From an uncultured Methanobrevibacter sp. (GTDB lineage: Archaea > Methanobacteriota > Methanobacteria > Methanobacteriales > Methanobacteriaceae), in NCBI RefSeq assembly GCF_902784195.1, contig NZ_CACZTX010000005.1, forward strand, positions 25,026 to 89,025: DNA of 64,000 nt, written 5' to 3'. Below are positions 57,479 through 64,000 of this stretch, one piece after another. How positions within the stretch are numbered: position 1 is the stretch's first letter; each line of letters opens with the position of its first letter. The position numbers and the translations under genes were made by a program. A model generated the notes under the pieces. The model did no database searches, had not been told where the DNA came from, and saw only the letters and a list, made by a program, of their open reading frames with translations.

Positions 57479-57847
57479 ATGGTTGAATTAAACAGAGAAG
57501 AATTGTATCAAGAATTAGAAGAAATGGAAAATGACTTAAGGCTTTATCCTATTGAAGAGGGATTGGAAGATGAAATAATTGATTACATCAATGGAAAAGA
57601 GTTAAGTGAAAACGAAAAATGGGATTTGGAAAATAGGCTCGAAGATTTCTTCTATGGTGCAAAGCTCAAATGCAGAAAGCCTACTTACTATTTTACAGAT
57701 GGATTTGAATTTTATGTAACAGAAATCTATATAGACTTTAGAATCCTGGAACATGTTAGAAAATCATTCCCCAAATTCAATCAACTTTCAGTTTCATCTG
57801 AGATTGAACAGGGATTTTCTTGCCTTTCCGTTAAATTAACTTTATAA
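57479..57847 (+). CDS. uncharacterised 122-residue acidic protein
   Basis: I do not recognise it. It is soluble, rich in Glu and Leu in the first half (LYQELEEMENDLRLYPIEEG, then NGKELSENEKWDLENRLEDF), and more beta-like later (YYFTDGFEFYVTEIYIDFRI). GGTGACACT before the ATG and the stand-alone, intact frame support coding. It converges with the ferredoxin-nitroreductase gene. Confidence 0.7.
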   Translation: MVELNREELYQELEEMENDLRLYPIEEGLEDEIIDYINGKELSENEKWDLENRLEDFFYGAKLKCRKPTYYFTDGFEFYVTEIYIDFRILEHVRKSFPKFNQLSVSSEIEQGFSCLSVKLTL

Positions 57848-57911
57848 TTAGATTTGTTTTTTAGATAAAAAAATAAAAAATAGATAAAAAAATAAAAAAA
57901 GAATTAAATAG

Positions 57912-58709
57912 CTATTTATAATACACATCTATTTTCTTATGAGGAACTGTTCTTCTGTATTTTACTCTAGGATAACCTATTATGAATGCAGAATACATGT
58001 GCTTATCTCGGTCTATTTCTGGGAAGAATTCCATTAATCTTTGATGATCCAATTCATCCGCCTTAAGAGTGAATAATGAATAGAATCCTCCAAGACCCAT
58101 TGAATAAGCCAATAACTCAAGTCTTGTATTTGCAATCAATGCATTTGCCTGACTTTTGGAAAAGGACAAAATCATCTGTGTTCCTTCCCAAAGAAGTGGA
58201 TGGTTCTTATAATCTCCTTCACCTCTAAGATACTCACCAAACTGTTTTATTCTGAAGAATTCATCTTCTTCCACTTTGATTATATCATAAACCAAATGCA
58301 TGAAATCATCCAGTTTCTCATCAAGAACAACAAATTCAACATCTTGAGCATTTTGAGCACTTGGACTGTAATAGGCAGCTTCAAATAGCTTATCAAAAGT
58401 TTCCTTATCCACTTTTTTCTTCTTGAACCAACGAATGCTTCTGCGCTGTTTTAGGAATTGCAATAAATCTTCAGAATTGATTGGAATTTCACGAGGATTA
58501 TAATCTTCAACACGGTCTTTTTGATCTTCATATGTATTTAAGGATATGCTTCCTGTTGGACAAATAGCTAAACAATGCCCACAGTCAAAGCAATCTCCAT
58601 TATCAACTTCAACAGCTTTCTTATCAATAATTTCAATATTATCTCTAATGCAAACGGTTTCACATAATTTACATCCAGTGCAGGTTTCTGTATTGATTTC
58701 CAATTTCAT
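57912..58709 (-). CDS. ferredoxin-nitroreductase fusion protein
   Basis: About 265 residues. The N-terminal 60 hold two [4Fe-4S] motifs (CTGCKLCETVCI and CFDCGHCLAICP). The rest is a nitroreductase domain with KQRRSIRWFKKKKVDKETFD, EAAYYSPSAQNAQDVEFVVL and a C-terminal YSAFIIGYPRVKYRR. It would bind FMN and transfer electrons from the clusters to an unknown acceptor. I place the start at 58709 (MKLEINTETCTGCK), as the longer frame would overlap the gene upstream. Confidence 0.88.
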   Translation of the reverse strand: MKLEINTETCTGCKLCETVCIRDNIEIIDKKAVEVDNGDCFDCGHCLAICPTGSISLNTYEDQKDRVEDYNPREIPINSEDLLQFLKQRRSIRWFKKKKVDKETFDKLFEAAYYSPSAQNAQDVEFVVLDEKLDDFMHLVYDIIKVEEDEFFRIKQFGEYLRGEGDYKNHPLLWEGTQMILSFSKSQANALIANTRLELLAYSMGLGGFYSLFTLKADELDHQRLMEFFPEIDRDKHMYSAFIIGYPRVKYRRTVPHKKIDVYYK

Positions 58710-58731
58710 TTTACCACTTTCAAAAAAATAA

Positions 58732-59541
58732 TCATAAATTTTTAATTGCATCCACTAAATCATTGATAAAAATCTCAACAGTTTCTTCATTTAACTCCAA
58801 AAGAGACAAATATGGATTTAAATCTTCAAGTTCCACCAATAATAATTGACCATCATTTGTTTTGCATGCATCAACTCTTTGAATACCATTTTCAATAGTG
58901 TTCCACTCAATAAATCTTTTTGCAAATCCTATCTCCTCAATGCTTGGAACATATCTCTCAAGTTTCCATCTTTCCTCTTTATTAGGAGCATATAATGCAT
59001 ATTCAAACTTATCATTTATAAAATAAAAAGACAGTTCGTATTCAAAATCAATTGCCGGCTGAATTAAAATATTCTTATTCAAATCCTTTTTGATTAATTC
59101 TTCCTTAGTTAAAAACTCAAGACCTATTGAATCAGCGCCATCTTTTGGTTTTATGACAAAAAGATCGGAGTTAGGCAATAAATCAATATTTTTTATATCA
59201 TCAATTGTAGGGATAACAGGATAATCCTCTAAAGTCAAGTCAACAAGATATTGCTTTCCGCACATATCTGCCTTCCCAGTGAAATCGTTGAAAGTTTTTA
59301 AATTGTTGCTTTTCACCCGTTCTCTAAAGGAATCATAACCTTCCTTAAAATTCAATACACTTCCAGTGTTTCTGAAAATGATTAAATCCACATCATTTTC
59401 AAAACTTGAAGAATTCTTTGGATTGCACAAAACTATATCAAAATAATCCTTAAGTATCCCTGATAAAAAGAGGTCCTCCTCATAGTAGTTTCTGCCTTTT
59501 GCCTGATAATATAAATCTGTCAAGTATAAAATCTTTTTCAT
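58732..59541 (-). CDS. ATP-grasp-fold protein
   Basis: A 269-residue protein resembling the RimK/glutathione synthetase type of ATP-grasp. LFVIKPKDGADSIGLEFLTK (about residue 127) is the ATP-binding lysine region, ILIQPAIDFEYELSFYFIND is the central strand pair, and DGQLLLVELEDLNPYLSLLE carries the metal-binding acid/Asn motif. N-terminal residues form a Rossmann-like pre-ATP-grasp domain. It likely joins a carboxylate to an amine. The substrate is unknown. It directly precedes the ferredoxin-nitroreductase gene, 22 bases apart. Confidence 0.78.
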   Translation of the reverse strand: MKKILYLTDLYYQAKGRNYYEEDLFLSGILKDYFDIVLCNPKNSSSFENDVDLIIFRNTGSVLNFKEGYDSFRERVKSNNLKTFNDFTGKADMCGKQYLVDLTLEDYPVIPTIDDIKNIDLLPNSDLFVIKPKDGADSIGLEFLTKEELIKKDLNKNILIQPAIDFEYELSFYFINDKFEYALYAPNKEERWKLERYVPSIEEIGFAKRFIEWNTIENGIQRVDACKTNDGQLLLVELEDLNPYLSLLELNEETVEIFINDLVDAIKNL

Positions 59542-59713
59542 AATCCCACATAAGTTATATTGATTCTTAAATTATTTAACTATTTAATAAATCAACACGA
59601 AAAAAAAGATGCTGCTTATTATAATAAGAAAAAATTAAAAAAAATAGAAAAATAGAATAAAAATAGAATTTGAAAAACTGAAAAAAATAGAAAAAATGGA
59701 GAAAAAATAGAAT

Positions 59714-59734
59714 AAAGAATTATAATAATTCTTT
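59714..59734 (-). terminator. hairpin overlapping the glutathione peroxidase gene stop
   Basis: AAAGAATTA and TAATTCTTT pair over 9 bp with loop TAA. The stop codon (59720-59722) is in the stem. TATTCTATTTTTTC follows on the minus strand. Confidence 0.65.
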
Positions 59735-60259
59735 AACTCTTGCCTTAACATCATCTAAACTTTCAGTTGGCTCGAAACGTTGAACTACATTTCCTTCTCT
59801 ATCAACTAAAAATTTAGTGAAGTTCCATTTGATGTCATCATTGTCCTTATAATGTCTATCCATTACCTTAAGGACCATTTTCAATTTTCTAGCCCCATCA
59901 CCAGTGATGTCTTTAAATGGTTGCTCTTGCTTTAAGTAAGCGTATAATGGCTCTTCGTTTTCACCATTCACTTCAATCTTTTCAAAGATTGGATAAGGAA
60001 CCAAATACTCACTGCGGCAGGTAGCTGCAATTTCCTCTCCAGTACCAGGAGCTTGATTACCAAATTGGTTACATGGGAAATCTAAAATGACAAATCCTTC
60101 ATCCTTGAATTCATTGAAGATTTCATTCAATTCAGTGTATTGTGGAGTGAAACCACATTTGGTAGCAGAGTTGACAATTAACAATACTTTTCCTTTGTAT
60201 TCACTTAAGGAAACCATGTTTCCTTGAGTGTCTTTTACTTCAAAATCATAAATTGACAT
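59720..60259 (-). CDS. glutathione peroxidase-like thiol peroxidase
   Basis: About 179 residues. The peroxidatic Cys is in NSATKCGFTPQY (Cys, not Sec), and the conserved Gln/Trp triad partners are in LDFPCNQFGNQAPG and KWNFTKFLVD. FPCNQF also has a candidate resolving Cys. As methanogens lack glutathione, a thioredoxin-type reductant is likely. The start at 60259 (MSIYDFEVKD) follows AGGTGATA; the longer frame adds 10 residues. The gene is probably of bacterial origin (inference). A CGCG-centred palindrome lies upstream. Confidence 0.9.
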   Translation of the reverse strand: MSIYDFEVKDTQGNMVSLSEYKGKVLLIVNSATKCGFTPQYTELNEIFNEFKDEGFVILDFPCNQFGNQAPGTGEEIAATCRSEYLVPYPIFEKIEVNGENEEPLYAYLKQEQPFKDITGDGARKLKMVLKVMDRHYKDNDDIKWNFTKFLVDREGNVVQRFEPTESLDDVKARVKELL

Positions 60260-60311
60260 TATATCACCTAATTTACATTTATTAAACATTTTAAGTGAAT
60301 AAAAATCTGTT

Positions 60312-60362
60312 AATATTATAAATTATTTTTAAAGGATTTAAATCTTTCTATTTCGCGAAATA
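60312..60362 (-). promoter_or_regulatory. glutathione peroxidase promoter with CGCG palindrome
   Basis: TATTTCGCGAAATA (60349-60362) is a perfect 14-base palindrome. A TATA candidate (AATTTATAATATT on the minus strand, 60312-60324) lies about 25 bases downstream of it. CGCG is very rare in this AT-rich sequence, so a binding site for a redox-responsive or other regulator is plausible. Confidence 0.5.
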
Positions 60363-60420
60363 AATAATTTAATAGGTTAATAATTAAATCAGTTAATAGT
60401 ATACGGTTAAAAATCTAAAA

Positions 60421-60437
60421 AAACTAAAATTTAGTTT
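60421..60437 (-). terminator. hairpin at the flavodoxin gene stop
   Basis: AAACTAAA and TTTAGTTT are inverted repeats almost touching at the centre (usable stem about 6-7 bp). They overlap the stop at 60436-60438. TTTTTTTAG follows on the minus strand. Confidence 0.45.
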
Positions 60438-60894
60438 ATTCTATAAATGAAGCTAACTCTTCATCAAATTCATCATGTTTTACTTGTTTTGTTACAAGAG
60501 TTAATGTTTTCAAAGGAGCTTTGCCGACATATTTTTCCATTTGTTCAATGGCACCTTCAAAACCGCTTCCACCTGCAGTTACAAAGAATTTTACATCATT
60601 GAACTTTCCTTCATTTTGCTTAATGTATGAAATCATAGGGTTTGCAGCTTTTCCAGCCCATACAGGAACTCCTAAATAAACCAAGTCATAATCTGAAACA
60701 TCATGTTCTAATGGCCCTAAATCAATGATCTTTTCTGAAAGAGCATCCTTTCCACCACGTGCAAAACCTATTTTACCATCATATTTCACTTTAGAAACAA
60801 TTTCTTCAATATCTGCACCAGTTTCTGCAGCAATGGCTTCTGCTAATTTTTTTGTAACTTCTGTTCTTGAATAATAAGCAACTAAAATACTCAC
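60436..60894 (-). CDS. flavodoxin
   Basis: A 152-residue flavodoxin-like protein that binds FMN. The phosphate loop is VAYYSRTEVTKKLAEAIAAE, and YDLVYLGVPVWAGKAANPMI and FFVTAGGSGFEGAIEQMEK form the isoalloxazine loops. The start codon is GTG (60892-60894) with AGGTGATA in front. It lies next to glutathione peroxidase, same strand, in the redox group. Confidence 0.9.
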   Translation of the reverse strand: MSILVAYYSRTEVTKKLAEAIAAETGADIEEIVSKVKYDGKIGFARGGKDALSEKIIDLGPLEHDVSDYDLVYLGVPVWAGKAANPMISYIKQNEGKFNDVKFFVTAGGSGFEGAIEQMEKYVGKAPLKTLTLVTKQVKHDEFDEELASFIE

Positions 60895-61087
60895 GATATC
60901 ACCTTATTGTTTTTAATTAATTTCATATTATTTATTTTTCTAATATTAATTTAAAAATCATATGATAAAAGTCTTTAGTTTACAAAGTTAATCAATAATT
61001 AGAATAATTTATAAATTTCAAATATAGAAATAAGAATAAGAATAAGAACAAAAAATTGATTTTATAAAATTTTTAGGAGAATGGAGA

Positions 61088-61441
61088 ATGTTATTTATTT
61101 ACTACCCAAGATGCAGCACATGCCAAAAGGCTAAGAAATGGTTAGACGAAAATGGATTCGAATATGATGAACAGCATATTGTTGAGGAAAATCCCGATTA
61201 TGATCAATTGAAGGCATTATATGAGAAAAGTGGACTACCTCTCAAGAGGTTCTTCAACACAAGTGGTAAAATTTACAGAGAGATGCAATTAAAAGACAAG
61301 TTACCAGAAATGAGTGAAGAAGAACAATTGAAGATTTTATCTACTGAAGGCATGCTTGTAAAACGTCCAATAATTGAGACTGAAGATAATATAGTGCTTA
61401 CTGGTTTTAGACAAAAAGAGTGGGAAGAGAAATTAAAATAA
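61088..61441 (+). CDS. ArsC/Spx-family thioredoxin-fold protein
   Basis: A 117-residue protein of the arsenate reductase-like family. The motif YYPRCSTCQKAKKWLDENG holds a CxxC pair as in Spx/YffB. LPLKRFFNTSGKIYREMQLK and EGMLVKRPIIETEDNIVLTG are conserved. It could reduce arsenate or another thiol substrate; Spx-like transcription control in archaea is unproven. An AGGAGAATGG site precedes the ATG. An imperfect hairpin overlaps its stop. Confidence 0.85.
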   Translation: MLFIYYPRCSTCQKAKKWLDENGFEYDEQHIVEENPDYDQLKALYEKSGLPLKRFFNTSGKIYREMQLKDKLPEMSEEEQLKILSTEGMLVKRPIIETEDNIVLTGFRQKEWEEKLK

Positions 61442-61517
61442 ATTAATTTTCTCTACTTTTTTATTTTTAATACTTTCAAAAAAAAAAAAATTACTATTTT
61501 TAGAATTTTTTTAGAAT

Positions 61518-62726
61518 TCATAAATTATTTTCTTTTTTAAATTTTTCAATTCCTATTTTTAATGCATTTAAACCTTCAAGCAATAAGTCTTTTGGACATG
61601 CAATATTCATTCTCAAGAAATTATCTCCATTTTGTCCAAATTGGATTCCTGGAGATAAGAATAAACTTACATTTTCTCTTAAAAACTCAGATAAATAAGT
61701 GGAAAATTCACAACCTTCAAAATTTTCTCCCCTTAACTTACTGCAATCCAACCATAAAAGATAGGTTGCATTTGCCGGAACCAATTTTATTTCAGGAATT
61801 TCACTTTTTAGGAACTCATCAACAATCATTTTATTTTCAAATAGGACTTCTCTCAATTCATTTAACCAATCTTCACTTTTGTATGCTGCAATTGTGGCAT
61901 CAATTGAAAAAATGTTAGGGTGATTGAAGCAATCAACTGACAATTGCTTTTCTAAAACTTCATAAAGTTCCTTGTTACGAGTGAAGACTGCAGAACTTTG
62001 AAGACCTGCAATGTTAAAGGTCTTGCTTGGGGAAATGCATGTAATGCTGTTATTTGATAACTCATGATCTAAAGATGCAAACGGAACATATTTCAAATCA
62101 GGATCAGTCAAATCACAATGAATCTCATCAGATACAACAATGACATCATATTTGTTTGCTAAAACAGCTATCTTTTCAAGGGTTTTCTCATCCCATATTC
62201 TTCCGATTGGATTATGAGGATTGCATAATAGCATCAATTTGGTCTTTGGATCCTTGAATTTCTCTTCCAAATCATCAAAATCAATGGCATAAGCAGTTTC
62301 CACATCATTGGAATCTGAATCATAAATCAACGGATTTTCAACAACATTTCTGTCATTATCTTCAATCACATAAAAGAAGACATGGTAAACTGGTGTTTGG
62401 ATTAATACATTATCTCCAACATCAGTGAATGCACGAATGATGCTTGTAATTGAAGGCATGACCCCTGTTGCAAACAACAATTCATCCCTTTTCATATCAA
62501 GGCCATATTTTTTCCACCAATTGATATATGAATCAAAAATCTCATCATTGACAAATGAATAGGCATAAACACCATGCTTTGCTTTTCTATTCACTGATTC
62601 ATAAATGAGTGGAGCTGCATAAAAGTCCATATCTGCAACCCACATAGGATATTCATCATCAAATAAATCCCATTTGAGTGAATTGGTGTGTTTTCTATCA
62701 ATTATTGAATCAAAATTGTATTTCAT
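61518..62726 (-). CDS. MalY/PatB-type PLP C-S lyase or aminotransferase
   Basis: A 402-residue class I/II aminotransferase-fold enzyme. The early WDLFDDEYPMWVADMDFYAA and HGVYAYSFVND are diagnostic for the MalY/PatB cystathionine beta-lyase branch. LLCNPHNPIGRIW and VVSDEIHCDLTD bind the cofactor, and the PLP lysine lies in CISPSKTFNIAGLQSSAVF (about residue 235). It would release a thiol or homocysteine from a cysteine conjugate. Its real substrate here is unknown. Confidence 0.88.
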   Translation of the reverse strand: MKYNFDSIIDRKHTNSLKWDLFDDEYPMWVADMDFYAAPLIYESVNRKAKHGVYAYSFVNDEIFDSYINWWKKYGLDMKRDELLFATGVMPSITSIIRAFTDVGDNVLIQTPVYHVFFYVIEDNDRNVVENPLIYDSDSNDVETAYAIDFDDLEEKFKDPKTKLMLLCNPHNPIGRIWDEKTLEKIAVLANKYDVIVVSDEIHCDLTDPDLKYVPFASLDHELSNNSITCISPSKTFNIAGLQSSAVFTRNKELYEVLEKQLSVDCFNHPNIFSIDATIAAYKSEDWLNELREVLFENKMIVDEFLKSEIPEIKLVPANATYLLWLDCSKLRGENFEGCEFSTYLSEFLRENVSLFLSPGIQFGQNGDNFLRMNIACPKDLLLEGLNALKIGIEKFKKENNL

Positions 62727-62796
62727 AATGCATCATCCGTTTAAGAATTGAAATCAGATTTATTAGCAAACTTTATAAAAAATGTTTAAAATTTAA

Positions 62797-63315
62797 TTAA
62801 TAGGTTTCATAATGGATTCTGGATTCATCATATTTATCCATGAACTTGTTTTCCCAACCTTCAGCAGGATAACCAAGAGTTATTATGCAGAATGGCTTTA
62901 GGTTGTCATCTTTAGGCAAACCTACAATCTCACCAATGGCATTCATTCTTTCCTCTTCAGGTGCCACACCATTCCATAATCCTCCTAAGCCAAGATTGAC
63001 AGCTTCAAGAAGCATGTTCTCTGCTGCTGCACTCATATCCTGTTGCCATACCAATTTATAAAAGGACCTTTCAATGTTTGCAATCAAAAGAATAGCTACT
63101 GGAGCATTTGTTACACGAGGTTTGATTTCTCCAATTTTAGCAAGAGTTTCCTTGTTTTTGATTATCAAGAATTCCCAAGGTTCAGCGCCTAACCTGCTTC
63201 CAGGAGCTTGCATACCTGCCTTTAGAATCTTTTCTATTTTTTCATCTTCAACTTCCTTGGAATCATATTCCCTTATACTACGTCTTGTATTGATAATCTC
63301 TTCAAAATCAGCCAT
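62797..63315 (-). CDS. nitroreductase-family flavoprotein
   Basis: A 172-residue single-domain nitroreductase. INTRRSIREYDSKEVEDEKI, AGMQAPGSRLGAEPWEFLII, MSAAAENMLLEAVNLGLGGL and CIITLGYPAEGW are standard FMN-binding and dimer parts. The longer frame starts at 63489, but residues before MADFEEI are AT-rich translation and the ATG at 63315 has AAGTGAT in front. It is divergent from the DUF308 gene. Confidence 0.88.
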   Translation of the reverse strand: MADFEEIINTRRSIREYDSKEVEDEKIEKILKAGMQAPGSRLGAEPWEFLIIKNKETLAKIGEIKPRVTNAPVAILLIANIERSFYKLVWQQDMSAAAENMLLEAVNLGLGGLWNGVAPEEERMNAIGEIVGLPKDDNLKPFCIITLGYPAEGWENKFMDKYDESRIHYETY

Positions 63316-63515
63316 TTTATCACTTGAAAAATTTATAAAATTTAAAATATTATTAATTAAGATTAATTCATCATTATTTAAATAATTAATTAAAAAATTG
63401 AAATGAAAAAATCCTTGCAGTGAAGAAATGGGCCCTATAAAAAATAAAGAATAATTTATATATACCTTGATAAATAGAATATTAAACAATTAAATGTAAA
63501 ATGAGGTGAAAAAAA

Positions 63516-64000
63516 ATGGAATCAAATAAGATTTTAGCTATTATTTCAATAATTATTGGTTTAATATTTATCATATTCCCAATATTCAGTGCTAATTTAA
63601 TATCCATCCTTATTGGTGCAGCTGTATTGATATTTGGTATAGGATTAGCTTACACTGGAATCATTTCAAAAGATATTTCACCAGCTGTTTCAACTGTTTC
63701 AGCAATATTTGGAGTTGTAATGATTATTTTAGGATTGGCATTCATCTTTGGAACCAATGCAATTTCATTCCTAGTTGGATTACAGTTTTATATTGTTGGA
63801 TTCATGCTTATCATAGCTTCCGTAATCGGATTGCTTGGAGGAGCTGAAATCAATAAAACCGGATCATTAGTTGGTTTAGTATTAGGAATTGTTATCTTGT
63901 TCATTGCTGTATTTGCAGCAAACAATCCAATATTAATCACCATCATCTTAGGTATTGCATTAATAGCACATGGAATCGTTGGATATTTACATGCAGATGA
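63516..64000 (+). CDS. DUF308-like multi-spanning membrane protein (partial, cut by window end)
   Basis: The frame runs off the right end after 161 codons. It begins MESNKILAIISIIIGLIFII and consists of successive hydrophobic helices with short turns (NLISILIGAAVLIFGIGLAY, FGVVMIILGLAFIFG, FMLIIASVIGLLGG). The pattern of paired helices fits the DUF308/HdeD family of small membrane proteins, which is frequent in Methanobrevibacter. AGGTGA lies at 63503-63508. The missing end prevents a firm family call. Confidence 0.7.
   Translation, partial: MESNKILAIISIIIGLIFIIFPIFSANLISILIGAAVLIFGIGLAYTGIISKDISPAVSTVSAIFGVVMIILGLAFIFGTNAISFLVGLQFYIVGFMLIIASVIGLLGGAEINKTGSLVGLVLGIVILFIAVFAANNPILITIILGIALIAHGIVGYLHAD

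Overview
The window is a strongly A+T-rich stretch of a hydrogenotrophic methanogen chromosome. The complete mcrBDCGA and mtrEDCBAFGH operons lie head to tail, with an mvhDGAB hydrogenase operon, methanogenesis marker genes (mmp7, mmp10, mmp14), methanofuran synthesis (mfnA) and archaeal lipid genes (UbiA-type prenyltransferase, inositol-1-phosphate synthase). This layout, GGTGA/GGAGG ribosome sites and protein wording typical of the family point to Methanobacteriales, most probably a gut-type Methanobrevibacter. The species cannot be fixed from the sequence alone.

Layout. 1-8400 (mostly minus): a cell-surface block with a hexapeptide acetyltransferase, a repeat-bearing zinc-ribbon membrane protein, two GT4 glycosyltransferases, a GT-C-like membrane protein and the lipid prenyltransferase. 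8600-11760 (plus): inositol-1-phosphate synthase and pyruvate carboxylase subunit B. 12000-25000: mixed housekeeping, including a LarC homologue, a CbiS-like cobamide gene next to cobS, Trm56, DUF763, fumarase beta, MfnA, PEP synthase, L10e and Pcc1. 25100-31000: a second zinc-finger membrane protein, an FKBP prolyl isomerase, a UPF0348 nucleotidyltransferase with a previously unlisted 59-residue gene beside it, and dihydroorotase. 31100-41400 (all minus): mvhDGAB, a two-gene SUF-type Fe-S assembly unit, a PRC-barrel protein, CobY and Mmp14. 41600-55340 (all minus): mtr, mcr, mmp10 and mmp7. 55600-64000: a HerA-like ATPase, then a group of redox genes (two nitroreductases, glutathione peroxidase, flavodoxin, Spx/ArsC-like), an ATP-grasp protein, a MalY-type lyase and a DUF308 membrane protein cut by the window end.

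How they fit. MCR and MTR carry out the last steps of methanogenesis and MvhADG supplies electrons from H2. The Suf pair serves the many Fe-S proteins here (12 cluster motifs in MvhB alone). CobY, CobS and the CbiS-like protein make the corrinoid that MTR, and by family knowledge Mmp10, need. PEP synthase, pyruvate carboxylase and fumarase belong to the autotrophic carbon network.

Most interesting non-coding signal: the roughly 500-base leader of the mvh operon carries a row of stem-loops whose arms differ in sequence but whose loops share CCAAATCAAAA (UUUUGAUUUGG on the mRNA strand). I know of no described element like it. Also notable are perfect hairpins plus T-tracts overlapping many stop codons, palindromes near the mtr and glutathione peroxidase promoters, an iterated motif at the suf promoter, and a CbiS-like protein whose CbiZ half seems to have lost its glycine-rich motif. 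I saw no tRNA, rRNA, CRISPR array, transposase or integrase.
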